Below, one piece after another: positions 16,340-25,331 of a stretch of DNA of 38,629 nt. Source of the DNA: an uncultured Prevotellaceae bacterium. Its GTDB lineage: Bacteria > Bacteroidota > Bacteroidia > Bacteroidales > Bacteroidaceae. The notes under the pieces were generated by a model. That model was not told the origin of the DNA. It saw only the letters and a list, made by a program, of their open reading frames with translations, and searched no databases. Location of the stretch: assembly GCA_900315745.1 (NCBI GenBank), contig ONAG01000034.1, positions 1 through 38,629 of the forward strand, in the 5' to 3' direction. The position numbers and the translations under genes are program-made. Positions within the stretch are counted from its first letter, which is position 1. Each line of letters opens with the position of its first letter.

Positions 16340-17428
16340 TCACTCTCCGAAGATCTTGCACAGGCTACTTTTCAGGGTGCGGTCGCGGAGGGCGCGGCCA
16401 ACAATCTTGCCTTGTGGGTCGATGAGGATGTTGTCGGGTATGGCATCAATCTTGTATGCTGGAGCAGCGGCACATTGCCAACCCTTCAGGTCGGAGATCT
16501 GCAGCCACGGCATCTTGAGTTGGTCGATGGCTTTCACCCATGCCTCCTTTTTCTGGTCGAATGAAACGCCAATCACCTCGAATCCCTTGTCGTGGTATTT
16601 GTTGTATGCCTCAAGCACGTTGGGCATCTCTGCGCGGCAGGGGCCACACCATGAAGCCCAGAAATCAACGAGCACCCATTTCCCCTCGCCAACAAGTTCG
16701 CTTATCTTGTGCATCTTGCCGTCAGGGTCTGCCATCTCAAGGTCAGTGAACTGTTGTCCGATAAAGGCAGTCTTCACAGGATCCTCCGGTTGCATAACCT
16801 TAGCCACTTCGTCTCTTGCCTTCTTGAGATATGGATGGTTGGAGAACACCAACTTCTCATTGACCAAATTCTCGTACTCCTCCACGCCATTGTCATAGAA
16901 ATACAGTTCCGAGAAAAGCAGAGGAATCAGTGAATTCTTCTCTTCCTTGAAAACCTTGGTGGCGTAAGCTATCTGTTCATCGAGTATTTTGTTCATTTCA
17001 GCCATGATCTCTTCTCCATTTGCCTCAATCTCTTCCTTGCTCATCTTTGACAATTTTGCTCTCAGGGGTCTCATGGGAGCATCTTGCTCAATATCGTACC
17101 TGTTGAGACGTTCGTTCAGCGGAGAGCCTTTCAGCGTACTGTCGTTCACATTTACAGTCACTGGTGTGCCGTCGTTGAAGAACGGCGTTGTCCATTCCTT
17201 GTCCTCTGCCTTGACAGCCATTATAGCATCCTTCTCGGCAGTGCCGCTGAAAGAGAACTTGCCATTGGCGACAGTCATGCTGTCGATGGCTTTTTCCGTC
17301 AGTTTGTCCATCAGATAGACCTTCTTTCCTTCTTCTGCGTATGTTCCACTGACAGAATACTTTACCTGCTGTGCCATAGAAGGCAAGGCTGCAGCTGCGA
17401 GAGCAACTATAAAAAACAATTTCTTCAT
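16340..17428 (-). CDS. TlpA/ResA-like thioredoxin with N-terminal DUF4369 domain
   Basis: The protein has 362 residues and starts with a signal peptide (MKKLFFIVALAAAALPSMAQ). Residues about 22-120 fit DUF4369 (YSVSGTYAEEGKKVYL), and the middle part is helical. Residues about 225-360 are a thioredoxin fold with WCGPC at 260-264 and the cis-proline loop AIPDNILID near 325. It would reduce or isomerise disulfides in the periplasm. DUF4369-thioredoxin proteins are numerous in Bacteroidetes and their substrates are mostly unknown. It begins two bases after the stop of the membrane coiled-coil gene, so they are tightly coupled in the operon. Confidence 0.9.
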   Translation of the reverse strand: MKKLFFIVALAAAALPSMAQQVKYSVSGTYAEEGKKVYLMDKLTEKAIDSMTVANGKFSFSGTAEKDAIMAVKAEDKEWTTPFFNDGTPVTVNVNDSTLKGSPLNERLNRYDIEQDAPMRPLRAKLSKMSKEEIEANGEEIMAEMNKILDEQIAYATKVFKEEKNSLIPLLFSELYFYDNGVEEYENLVNEKLVFSNHPYLKKARDEVAKVMQPEDPVKTAFIGQQFTDLEMADPDGKMHKISELVGEGKWVLVDFWASWCGPCRAEMPNVLEAYNKYHDKGFEVIGVSFDQKKEAWVKAIDQLKMPWLQISDLKGWQCAAAPAYKIDAIPDNILIDPQGKIVGRALRDRTLKSSLCKIFGE

Positions 17429-17430
17429 GT

Positions 17431-18195
17431 TTATTTCAAATTAAGTTTCTTTTTTGCTTTGTCTATTTCATCTTGTAGTTCACTCACCTCTTGAATCAAC
17501 ATTATCTTCTTTTGTTGTTCTTCAGAAATGTTGTTCTCCATTTGCTCCCTTTTTATTCGATAAGCTTCCAGCTCATTATCTTTCACGTCCATGATTTGTT
17601 GGCACTGCGCTAATAGGTGCTGCATTTTGGCCAGGAGTACGCCACTAACCATTGCATAGGATTTGTATTGGAGTTTTAGCGCGTCGTTGACAGTTTCAAT
17701 TGACGTTTTGTTGATAACCTCATTTGTGAGGGAGTCATTTATCAACGTTTTGTATTTCTTGCGAATCTGGTAGAATTCCGCCACATTCTCTGTGAATAGC
17801 ACGTTGCCCACAGTGTTGATGGTCTCTATGCTCGACGAGAAGATTTGCTCTGTGGTCTCTGTATATTCAGCCGTTGGCATGTTCGTGACCAATTCAGCCC
17901 ACAAGTTTTTGAATTGTGTGGTGTCTTTTGCAAGTTGCAGCTGGATATGCATTGCTTTGTGGATTGAAGAGTCGGCTTCCTCGATTGACTTCAGCGAATT
18001 GTACATGTCGTACATCACCATCATCACAATCTCATGTTTTTCTTTTTGTTTCTTGTTGTTGTCAATCACTGCCGCCGTACCGAAAGTGAGCACTATGGAT
18101 ATGGAGGTGGCGAGGATTGACAGCATGAACTGCTTCCAGGAAGACAAGCCGCTGCCGGTCTTTAAGCTTTTGGGAGTGTGCAACTTGATATTCAT
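17431..18195 (-). CDS. Membrane protein with coiled-coil C-terminus, unknown
   Basis: The protein has 254 residues. A short cytoplasmic basic end is followed by one membrane helix (about 26-45, FMLSILATSISIVLTFGTAAVI). A long helical region follows, ending in a coiled coil at about 205-252 (KDNELEAYRIKREQMENN to LQDEIDKAKKKLNLK). No family is recognised. The single-helix anchor and the all-helical outside or periplasmic part fit a structural or sensory adaptor. It lies one base after the preA-like gene and two bases before the TlpA-like gene. That arrangement suggests common transcription but not a shared reaction. Confidence 0.7.
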   Translation of the reverse strand: MNIKLHTPKSLKTGSGLSSWKQFMLSILATSISIVLTFGTAAVIDNNKKQKEKHEIVMMVMYDMYNSLKSIEEADSSIHKAMHIQLQLAKDTTQFKNLWAELVTNMPTAEYTETTEQIFSSSIETINTVGNVLFTENVAEFYQIRKKYKTLINDSLTNEVINKTSIETVNDALKLQYKSYAMVSGVLLAKMQHLLAQCQQIMDVKDNELEAYRIKREQMENNISEEQQKKIMLIQEVSELQDEIDKAKKKLNLK

Positions 18196-18196
18196 T

Positions 18197-19720
18197 TCAA
18201 TGTTTCTTGTTGATTCGTTTTGTTATGCCGATGGCTCCTGTGGGGCAGACGAGACGGCATAGGTGACAGCCCACGCACTTTGTGCCTACTATGTGTGGCT
18301 GGCGTGTCTCGCTGTCGAAGGTGATGGCCTGGTGTCCACCATCCTGGCACGACACATGGCAACGGCCGCAGCCTACACAGCGGTCGCGGTCTATTTTCGG
18401 ATATACCATCGTCTCGCGGTCGAGGTCGGAGGGCATCACGAATTTAGGCAGCTGTTCGCCAACAATGTCCTCCAAGTGCTGGATGCCGCGTTCCGCCATG
18501 TATGTCTGAAGGCCCAGCACGAGGTCGTCGATGATGCGGTAGCCGTATTCCATGACGGCTGTGCATACCTGTACGTTGTTGCAACCAAGTTGGATGAATT
18601 CGAGGGCGTCGCGCCACGTCTCGATGCCGCCGATGCCGCTGAACTGTAGTTGCTTTTCTTTAAGTTCTTGTCCGTCAAGGCTTTGTGAAGGACTGGCAAG
18701 TTCGTCTCTGTTTTTTCTGCTTTGTCCATTCAAGATGGGGTTTAAAGCCATTTCGAGAATGAAGCGCAGAGCGATGGGTTTCACGGCACGTCCGCTGTAG
18801 CCAGAGAGAGTCTGTTTGCCGCTGACCTCAGCTTCAGGCGACATGGTGACGCTTTTTATGGTGTTTATGGCAGAGATGGCGTCGGCTCCTCCGAAATAGG
18901 CACCCATAGCGGGCTGGTTTATCTGCGTGATGTTTGGTGTCATCTTAGGGATGACAGGAATGTTTACATTCCTCTTCACATATACCGTGTAGAATGTCAC
19001 GAGCTCCGCATCCTGTCCCACGTCGCTTCCCATGCCTGCCAGGCGCATCTGCGGACACGAGAAGTTCAGTTCCACGGCATCGCAGCCCGCATCCTCTGCC
19101 ATTTTGGCAAGTTCTATCCACTCCTCTTCAAACTGTCCCATGATGGAAGCCACTATCACTTTTGAGGGATAGTTCTGCTTCAGGCGTCTCAGTATGTCGA
19201 AATCCACCTCATAAGGGTTCTCGCTCAGCTGTTCCATGTTTCGGAAGCCTGCAAACGACGTTCCGTTTTTCACCGCGTCAAATCTTGGGGACACCTCGCG
19301 GATGTCCTGCTTGCAAATGGTCTTGTAGAAGACACCTGCCCATCCCCTTTCCAATGCTCGCGCCACCATCTCGTAATTGGTGCAGATGGCGGAGGAGGCG
19401 AGGAAGAAAGGATTCTCGCAGTGGATGCCGCAGAAATCAATGGCGAGGTCAGGCAGTTCACCATTGCTCTTGGTGCCATTAGCAGAAAGCAGTTCCTTTA
19501 TTCTGATTGGTCTGTCGTAGTGGATGCATGCCTGTTCGGCTTGTTCCAGGTCTGCATCGCTGCAGCCTTCAACCCACCTCCAGGCATTCTTTGCATTGTC
19601 GAACCGGATGGCGCGGATGGCACGTGCCGGGTCGCCTGTCTTGCATGCTTTAGAGCAGGGGGCATCATTGCACAACAAGCAGCGTGCCGCCTCTTCTCTG
19701 ACGTGTATCGATCTTTTCAT
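18197..19720 (-). CDS. preA: PreA-like NAD-dependent dihydropyrimidine dehydrogenase with extra N-terminal Fe-S motif
   Basis: The protein has 507 residues. Residues 14-26 hold CLLCNDAPCSKAC (Cys14, 17, 22, 26), the start of the Fe-S domain of PreT or dihydropyrimidine dehydrogenase. Residues about 90-440 form an FMN-binding TIM barrel (ELNFSCPQM; AISAINTIKSV; SGYSGRAVKPIALRFI). The C-terminus has two ferredoxin motifs, CVGCGRCHVSC (448-458) and CVGCHLCRLVCP (482-493). The reaction would be NAD(P)H-dependent reduction of uracil or thymine, or another flavin reaction on a similar ring. A PreT-like NAD(P)H-binding partner is not next to it. GMGSDVGQD stands where the mammalian enzyme, from memory, has the catalytic Cys; I believe bacterial PreA shares this change. 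Typical PreA is about 100 residues shorter. Confidence 0.85.
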   Translation of the reverse strand: MKRSIHVREEAARCLLCNDAPCSKACKTGDPARAIRAIRFDNAKNAWRWVEGCSDADLEQAEQACIHYDRPIRIKELLSANGTKSNGELPDLAIDFCGIHCENPFFLASSAICTNYEMVARALERGWAGVFYKTICKQDIREVSPRFDAVKNGTSFAGFRNMEQLSENPYEVDFDILRRLKQNYPSKVIVASIMGQFEEEWIELAKMAEDAGCDAVELNFSCPQMRLAGMGSDVGQDAELVTFYTVYVKRNVNIPVIPKMTPNITQINQPAMGAYFGGADAISAINTIKSVTMSPEAEVSGKQTLSGYSGRAVKPIALRFILEMALNPILNGQSRKNRDELASPSQSLDGQELKEKQLQFSGIGGIETWRDALEFIQLGCNNVQVCTAVMEYGYRIIDDLVLGLQTYMAERGIQHLEDIVGEQLPKFVMPSDLDRETMVYPKIDRDRCVGCGRCHVSCQDGGHQAITFDSETRQPHIVGTKCVGCHLCRLVCPTGAIGITKRINKKH

Positions 19721-19894
19721 GATAATATTATTATGGTTTCTTATTGATTTATAACGTAGTTACATGGCAAATTATTTTGCTTGACGACTTTTCTTATTCC
19801 AAAGGTGTCTCTGGATGCTGAACGACAAGGGGCATTCCCTTCAAAATTTTCATATTATTTGTGAGTGATACGTATTCTTCTCCGATATGTGGTG

Positions 19895-19925
19895 CAAAGA
19901 TAATAATTTTTCTTGAGCTATCAAA
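19895..19925 (-). promoter_or_regulatory. Promoter of the preA operon
   Basis: On the minus strand, TTTG (19925-19922), a 19-base spacer and TATCTTTG (19902-19895) give a near-perfect Bacteroidetes promoter. The leader to the preA start would be about 165 bases. Confidence 0.65.
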
Positions 19926-19973
19926 CTGCCTATGTAGATTTGTTGGAGTGGGGAGGAGAAAAAGAAGCTATCA

Positions 19974-20084
19974 CATCTATCATTTCTAAGCATCTATCAT
20001 TCTCTATAGCATCTATCATTTCTATAGCCATTTCTATAGCAACTATACCATCTATAGCTTCTATAGCATCTATCTCCTCTACAG
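19974..20084. repeat. Degenerate CTATAG-containing repeat array between divergent promoters
   Basis: About seven units of 9-19 bases, mostly catctatcatttctatag or shortened forms, lie head to tail. The palindrome CTATAG appears five times. The array lies between the preA promoter and the promoter of the peptidase gene. Possible roles are a multi-site operator or a slippage-prone simple repeat. It is not a CRISPR array: the units are too short and too variable, and there are no unique spacers. Confidence 0.6.
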
Positions 20085-20108
20085 CCCCTGGCAATGAGGG
20101 GTTTTTTT
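20085..20108 (+). terminator. Small hairpin followed by seven T residues
   Basis: CCCCT (20085-20089), a seven-base loop and AGGGG (20097-20101) precede a run of seven T residues, the shape of a rightward intrinsic terminator. It lies just before the peptidase promoter and could shield it from readthrough. The stem is only five base pairs. Confidence 0.45.
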
Positions 20109-20116
20109 GCAAATCA

Positions 20117-20148
20117 TTTGGTCATGTCGAGAATAAGGTGTATTTTTG
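20117..20148 (+). promoter_or_regulatory. Promoter of the dipeptidyl peptidase operon
   Basis: TTTG at 20117-20120, a 20-base spacer and TATTTTTG at 20141-20148 fit the Bacteroidetes consensus. The transcript would start near 20155, which makes the ATG at 20094 impossible and supports the start at 20187. Confidence 0.65.
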
Positions 20149-20186
20149 CATCTTCGAGCAGACATGCAACCATTTCAGACAGCATC

Positions 20187-22385
20187 ATGAGAAAAATAAT
20201 CATAATGGCAGCATTCTTGTCTATGACTGCCACCCTTTTTGCAGGAGAGCCACTCACCATCCCCGACATCACATCTGGCAGATATTCCACTGAGAACCTC
20301 CGTTCACTCACACCGCTGGCAGATGGCGTCAGTTTCGCGCAAACCAATGCCAACCACAGTCAGATATTGCGCTATTCCTTTGTTACAGGGAAGCAGACAG
20401 GAGTGATTTTCGACGTAAATGACACCAATGGCGACAGCATCGCCTCCGTCGATGGATACATACCCAGTCCGGATGGCAAGAGGCTTTTAGTATATACCGA
20501 GACAAGCCGCATCTACCGCAGGTCGTTCAAGGCACGCTTTCTTGTCTATGATGTAGCCACACACCATCTCACGCCGCTGTCAGCAAATGGCAATCAGCAG
20601 TCACCGGTTTGGTCGCCCGACGGCAGCAAGGTGGCGTTCGTTCGCGACAACAACATCTTCTTGGTAGATATAGACAAGCAAGAAGAGACACCCGTGACCA
20701 CCGATGGACGGTTCAATGAAATCATCAACGGCATACCCGACTGGGTCAACGAGGAGGAATTCAGTTTCAGCACCTCGATGGCATTTACACCCGACAGCCG
20801 CCATCTCTGCTGGATACGTTACGACGAGTCGGGAGTGAAGACATACTCCCTGCAACTGTTCCAGGGGCTACGCCCACAAAAGACGGAGTTTGCCGACTAT
20901 CCTGGAGAATATGCCTACAAGTACCCCAAGGCAGGACAAGACAATGCCGTAGTGACGGCATGGCGTTGCGACCTCGCCACCATGCAGTCGCGACAGATAC
21001 CACTGCCGCTGCCCCATGAGGGATACATACCACGCATTTTCACGGGCAAGGGGCAGTCGGATGTGCTGCTTTATACCCTCAACAGGCATCAGGACTCGCT
21101 CACGGTGTATGCTGCCGACGCTTCCACGCTGCAATGCAGGAAGGTGCTGCTTGAGACAGTGCCGAAATACATCAGTGAGGACGTACTCGGGAACATACAA
21201 TTCAATGCCAATTCCATCGTGTTCACAAGCGACCGCAGCGGCACCATGCAGGTGTATGTGGCACGAGCTGACGGCACTAAAGCCATGCCCATCACCAATG
21301 CAAAATATGGCGTGACCAATATCTATGGCTACGACGAAAAGACAGGAAAGCTATATTACCAGGCAGCAGGACTTTCGCCAATGGAGCGCGAGGTGTATGT
21401 CACCGACAAGAAGGGCAAGACTACGCAGCTCACACGAAGAAGAGGGTGGAACAGCGCGGTGTTCTCCGCCGACTACAAGTGCTACATCCTCACATGGAGC
21501 GACATGAACAACCCCTATGAATGCGACGTGTATAACATAAAAGGAAAGAAGCTTCGCTCCGTGGTGGATAATGAAAACCTGAAGCAAGCGTTGGCAAACA
21601 TCGACTTGCCGCAGAAGGAATTCTTCTCTTTCACCACTTCCGAGGGCGTGACACTCAACGGATGGATGGTGAAGCCCCACGACTTCGACCCCACGAGGAA
21701 ATATCCCGTCGTGATGTTCCAATATAGCGGTCCAGGCAACCAGCAGGTGGTCAACTCTTGGGGCTTTGGCTCCATGGGGCAGGGAGGCATGTATGACGCC
21801 TATCTCGCACAACAAGGGTTCATCGTGGCTTGCACCGACGGACGTGGCACTGGCGGGCGCGGCGCCGAATTCGAGAAATGCACCTATCTCAAATTGGGTG
21901 AGTTGGAGGCACGCGACCAAGTGGAGACAGCCATATACCTCTCCACGCTGCCATACGTGGACGCAGATAACATCGGCATCTGGGGATGGAGCTATGGAGG
22001 ATTCTGCACCCTTATGAGCATGAGCGAGGGCAGGGGAGTGTTCAAGGCAGGCGTGGCAGTGGCGCCACCCACCAACTGGCGGTTCTACGACTCCATCTAC
22101 ACCGAGCGTTTCATGCGCACGCCAGCGGAGAATCCCGACGGCTACGACACCAACCCCACGGTGAGGGCAGATCAGTTGCATGGCTCCCTGCTCATTTGTC
22201 ATGGCATGGCAGACGACAACGTACACCCGCAGAACACCTTCGAGTATTCCGAGGCTCTCGTGCAAGCCGACAAGGACTTCAAGGAAATCATCTACACCAA
22301 CCGCAACCACAGCATCTACGGAGGCAACACACGCAATCACCTGCTTAGGCAGATAGCGCAGTTCTTCGAGGAGAAGATGAAGTGA
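20187..22385 (+). CDS. Dipeptidyl peptidase IV-type serine exopeptidase (S9B)
   Basis: The start at ATG 20187 gives 732 residues with a signal peptide (MRKIIIMAAFLSMTATLFAG). Residues about 30-490 form the beta-propeller (SPVWSPDGSKVAFVRDNNIF is one blade). Residues about 500-732 form the alpha/beta hydrolase. The catalytic set is Ser602 in GWSYGGF, an Asp in ADDNVH (676 or 677) and His708 in RNHSIYGG. It removes X-Pro or X-Ala dipeptides from peptide N-termini in the periplasm. Its length matches bacterial DPP IV. The operon continues with a DUF4861 protein and an aromatic amino acid oxidation set, so it may feed peptides into that pathway, but the link is only positional. Confidence 0.93.
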   Translation: MRKIIIMAAFLSMTATLFAGEPLTIPDITSGRYSTENLRSLTPLADGVSFAQTNANHSQILRYSFVTGKQTGVIFDVNDTNGDSIASVDGYIPSPDGKRLLVYTETSRIYRRSFKARFLVYDVATHHLTPLSANGNQQSPVWSPDGSKVAFVRDNNIFLVDIDKQEETPVTTDGRFNEIINGIPDWVNEEEFSFSTSMAFTPDSRHLCWIRYDESGVKTYSLQLFQGLRPQKTEFADYPGEYAYKYPKAGQDNAVVTAWRCDLATMQSRQIPLPLPHEGYIPRIFTGKGQSDVLLYTLNRHQDSLTVYAADASTLQCRKVLLETVPKYISEDVLGNIQFNANSIVFTSDRSGTMQVYVARADGTKAMPITNAKYGVTNIYGYDEKTGKLYYQAAGLSPMEREVYVTDKKGKTTQLTRRRGWNSAVFSADYKCYILTWSDMNNPYECDVYNIKGKKLRSVVDNENLKQALANIDLPQKEFFSFTTSEGVTLNGWMVKPHDFDPTRKYPVVMFQYSGPGNQQVVNSWGFGSMGQGGMYDAYLAQQGFIVACTDGRGTGGRGAEFEKCTYLKLGELEARDQVETAIYLSTLPYVDADNIGIWGWSYGGFCTLMSMSEGRGVFKAGVAVAPPTNWRFYDSIYTERFMRTPAENPDGYDTNPTVRADQLHGSLLICHGMADDNVHPQNTFEYSEALVQADKDFKEIIYTNRNHSIYGGNTRNHLLRQIAQFFEEKMK

Positions 22386-22451
22386 GGTCATGCAATTATC
22401 AGGATGGGCAGGGCTTGTGAGAAAAAATAACTAACATTCAATAAAAAGGAT

Positions 22452-23672
22452 ATGAACAAGAGAACAACGACTATCATTTTGGCAATGGCAGCCATGCTGC
22501 TGCCAGTGAAGGCAGCCGACGTCACCATAGTGGTGACAAACAACGAACCCATGCAGCGACAAGAACTCGTGGAAGTGAATGCCGGCGAGGTGTATGAGGG
22601 GCTCGGCGTGAACAAGGGCACCTCCCTCGTGGTGAAGAACGCCCTCGGACAAGAGGTGGCATATCAGCTGACCTATGACGGGCTGTTGCTCATCGACGCT
22701 GCCGTGAGGCCATGTGGAGAAGCCTCCTTCACCGTTACCACAGGAACACCTCAGAAGATGAAGACTTTCGTCACAGGAAAGATGTATCCCGAACGCGTGG
22801 ACGACATAGCATGGGAGAACGACCGCACCGCCTACCGCCTCTATGGACCGGCGCTGCAACGGTCGGGAGAAAAGGCGTATGGCATCGACGTGTGGTTGAA
22901 GAACACTCCAGACTTGGTGGTGGAAGACAGATACCGCGTGGAACTGTCCAACCATGAGCGCATACAGCAGTTGCTGAAGGAAGGCAAGAAGGACGAGGCA
23001 AGACAGGTGGAGATAGAGACCACTTACCACTTCGACCACGGCTACGGACTCGACTGCTACAAGGTTGGACCATCGCTCGGTTGCGGCACGCCAGCCCTTA
23101 TGGAGAACGGTTATCTCGTGATGCCTTATAGCTACAAGGACTACAAGATTCTCGACAACGGTCCACTGCGCTTCACCGTGGAACTCACCTACAACCCCAC
23201 CACGGCGGCAGGACAGCAGAACATCGTGGAACACAGAATACTGAGCCTCGACAAGGGTTCCAACTTCAACAAGATGACAGTGTGGTATGAGGGACTTGCC
23301 CACCCCATCGACATGGCTGCAGGCGTGGTGATACATGAGGAAGACACCAAGACCGTGAAATGTGGTCGTGACTTCGTGGCATACGCCGACCCGACCGACA
23401 ACCCAGCGGCACAAAATTTCCAGATATATGTTGCGGCACTCTTCCCCAACGGCATAACAGAGACAAAGACCTTGATGCTCGACAAACCGCAGAACGGCAT
23501 CGCGGGACATGCCGTGGGCATCAACAAGAGATACCACAACGCCGAACGATACACATATTATTTCGGTTCGGCATGGAGCAAGAACGACGTGCGCAACTTC
23601 GACGAGTGGCTCCTCAGAATCAACAGCTTCCTTGAGGCACAAGCCACACCACTCGTAGTGGCAATAAAGTAA
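22452..23672 (+). CDS. Exported DUF4861 family protein
   Basis: The protein has 406 residues with a signal peptide (MNKRTTTIILAMAAMLLPVKA). The body is beta-rich and fits DUF4861, a family usually found near polysaccharide-degrading enzymes of Bacteroidetes. Segments such as DRTAYRLYGPALQRSGEKAYG and CGTPALMENGYLVMPY are typical of it from memory. It may bind or process an acidic sugar polymer. No glycoside hydrolase, lyase or SusCD pair is visible nearby, so its role in this operon is unclear. It starts 66 bases after the peptidase stop and no promoter is seen between them, so co-transcription is likely. Confidence 0.8.
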   Translation: MNKRTTTIILAMAAMLLPVKAADVTIVVTNNEPMQRQELVEVNAGEVYEGLGVNKGTSLVVKNALGQEVAYQLTYDGLLLIDAAVRPCGEASFTVTTGTPQKMKTFVTGKMYPERVDDIAWENDRTAYRLYGPALQRSGEKAYGIDVWLKNTPDLVVEDRYRVELSNHERIQQLLKEGKKDEARQVEIETTYHFDHGYGLDCYKVGPSLGCGTPALMENGYLVMPYSYKDYKILDNGPLRFTVELTYNPTTAAGQQNIVEHRILSLDKGSNFNKMTVWYEGLAHPIDMAAGVVIHEEDTKTVKCGRDFVAYADPTDNPAAQNFQIYVAALFPNGITETKTLMLDKPQNGIAGHAVGINKRYHNAERYTYYFGSAWSKNDVRNFDEWLLRINSFLEAQATPLVVAIK

Positions 23673-23720
23673 GTAGGTGATTAAAGAAAAAGTTTTAAAT
23701 AGAACACATAAATCATTGAC

Positions 23721-25331
23721 ATGAAAAAACTCCTTTTAGGCGACGAGGCTATCGCACAAGGCGCTCTCGATGCAGGACTGAGCGGAGTGTATGCCTATCC
23801 TGGCACCCCCTCCACGGAAATCACCGAGTACATCCAAGGCTCACCTCTCGCCCAACAACGCAAGGTACACAGCAAATGGTGTACCAACGAGAAGACAGCC
23901 ATGGAGACGGCACTCGGCATGTCGTACATGGGAAAACGAGCACTCGTGTGCATGAAGCACGTGGGAATGAACGTGTGTGCCGACCCCTTCGTCAACGCTG
24001 CAATGACAGGCACCAACGGAGGCATTGTAGTCGTCGCTGCCGACGACCCATCGATGCACTCCTCACAAGACGAGCAGGATAGCCGCTTCTATGGCAAGTT
24101 CGCCATGCTGCCCATCTTCGAACCCAGTTCGCAGCAAGAGGCTTACGACATGATAGGCGAGGCATTCGACTATTCAGAGAAGGAACACCTGCCGGTGCTC
24201 ATGCGCATCACCACACGCATGGCACACTCGCGTGCCGTGGTGGAGGTGAAGGAAACACCCCGTGAGCAGAATGCCCTCAACTACGACTCCGTGGCAGCCA
24301 ACTGGGTGCTGCTGCCCGTGAATGCACGTCGCCGCAACGACTACGTGACGGCACAGCAACAGCATCTTGAGGATGATGCCGCAGCATCGGTACACAACGA
24401 GTTTTTCGAGGGGCAAGATCACACCATGGGAATCATTGCCAGTGGCATAGCCTACAACTACGTGCGTGAGTGCTACCCCAAAGACTGTCCGTTCCCGATA
24501 CTCAAGATCACACGCTATCCGCTGCCAAAGGCAATGGTGCGCAAGATGACCGAGGAATGTGACAGCGTGCTCGTGGTAGAGGAGGGACAGCCCGTCATCG
24601 AGGAGGCTCTGAGAGGCATCATGCCCGGGAACACGATAGTGAAAGGCCGTCTGACAGGCGAACTGCCACGTACGGGCGAACTCAGTCCCGACTGCGTGCG
24701 CCAGGCTCTTGGTCTGCCTGCCGGCGAGGGATACGATGCCTGTGCCGACGTGGTAGGCCGTCCGCCAGCACTTTGCAAGGGTTGTGGCCACCGCGATGTC
24801 TATACCGCTCTCAATCAGGTGCTGCTCGACTATCCCAATGCACGTGTCTTTGGCGACATAGGCTGCTACACACTTGGTTTCCTGCCGCCATTCCATGCCA
24901 TCCACTCTTGTGTGGATATGGGAGCAAGCATCACCATGGCAAAGGGTGCCGCCGATGCAGGACAATGGCCCGCCGTGGCTGTCATTGGCGACTCCACGTT
25001 CACCCACTCCGGCATGACTGGACTGCTGGATGCAGTGAATGAGGATGCCAACATCACCGTGATCATCAGCGACAACCTGACCACTGCCATGACTGGCGGA
25101 CAGGACTCTGCCGGCACCAACAAGTTCGAGGCAATCTGCCGCGGACTCGGCGTGAGTGACGAGCATCTGAGAGTGGTGGTGCCCATGCCCAAGAACATGC
25201 CAGAGATTACTGCCATCATAAGGGAGGAAATAGAATATCGCGGTCTGAGCGTCATCATCCCGAGGCGCGAGTGCATGCAGACACTCCAGCGTCATCTCAA
25301 ACAAAAGAAAGCAAAGGAGGCAAAACAATGA
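23721..25331 (+). CDS. iorA: Indolepyruvate ferredoxin oxidoreductase, alpha subunit
   Basis: The protein has 536 residues. N-terminal pyrimidine-binding domain residues include AYPGTPSTEITEY and TNEKTAMETALGMSY. KGCGHRDVY (353-361) and the ThDP/Mg motif GDSTFTHSGMTG (423-434), then IISDN, form the pyrophosphate-binding half. With IorB it oxidises indolepyruvate and related aryl pyruvates to arylacetyl-CoA plus CO2, reducing ferredoxin. The reverse reaction, which fixes CO2 to make aromatic amino acids, is also known in anaerobes. Many IorA proteins carry a C-terminal domain with two [4Fe-4S] clusters. It is absent here; the protein ends in a Lys-rich tail after RRECMQTLQ. The stop overlaps the next start. 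Confidence 0.93.
   Translation: MKKLLLGDEAIAQGALDAGLSGVYAYPGTPSTEITEYIQGSPLAQQRKVHSKWCTNEKTAMETALGMSYMGKRALVCMKHVGMNVCADPFVNAAMTGTNGGIVVVAADDPSMHSSQDEQDSRFYGKFAMLPIFEPSSQQEAYDMIGEAFDYSEKEHLPVLMRITTRMAHSRAVVEVKETPREQNALNYDSVAANWVLLPVNARRRNDYVTAQQQHLEDDAAASVHNEFFEGQDHTMGIIASGIAYNYVRECYPKDCPFPILKITRYPLPKAMVRKMTEECDSVLVVEEGQPVIEEALRGIMPGNTIVKGRLTGELPRTGELSPDCVRQALGLPAGEGYDACADVVGRPPALCKGCGHRDVYTALNQVLLDYPNARVFGDIGCYTLGFLPPFHAIHSCVDMGASITMAKGAADAGQWPAVAVIGDSTFTHSGMTGLLDAVNEDANITVIISDNLTTAMTGGQDSAGTNKFEAICRGLGVSDEHLRVVVPMPKNMPEITAIIREEIEYRGLSVIIPRRECMQTLQRHLKQKKAKEAKQ

Noticed and set aside
19974-20084. Possible CRISPR array
   Set aside because: The units are 9-19 bases, degenerate and directly adjacent, with no unique spacers and no cas genes.
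19913-20293. Open frame through the CTATAG repeats, Ile/Ser-rich
   Set aside because: The frame is open only because the repeat lacks stops. It runs into the peptidase promoter and signal peptide in another frame.
22431-23642. 403-codon minus-strand frame under the DUF4861 gene
   Set aside because: The plus-strand protein has a signal peptide and a family match. The reverse product is His/Val-rich with no family.
24174-25328. 384-codon minus-strand frame under iorA
   Set aside because: iorA is certain on the plus strand. The reverse frame is a composition artefact.
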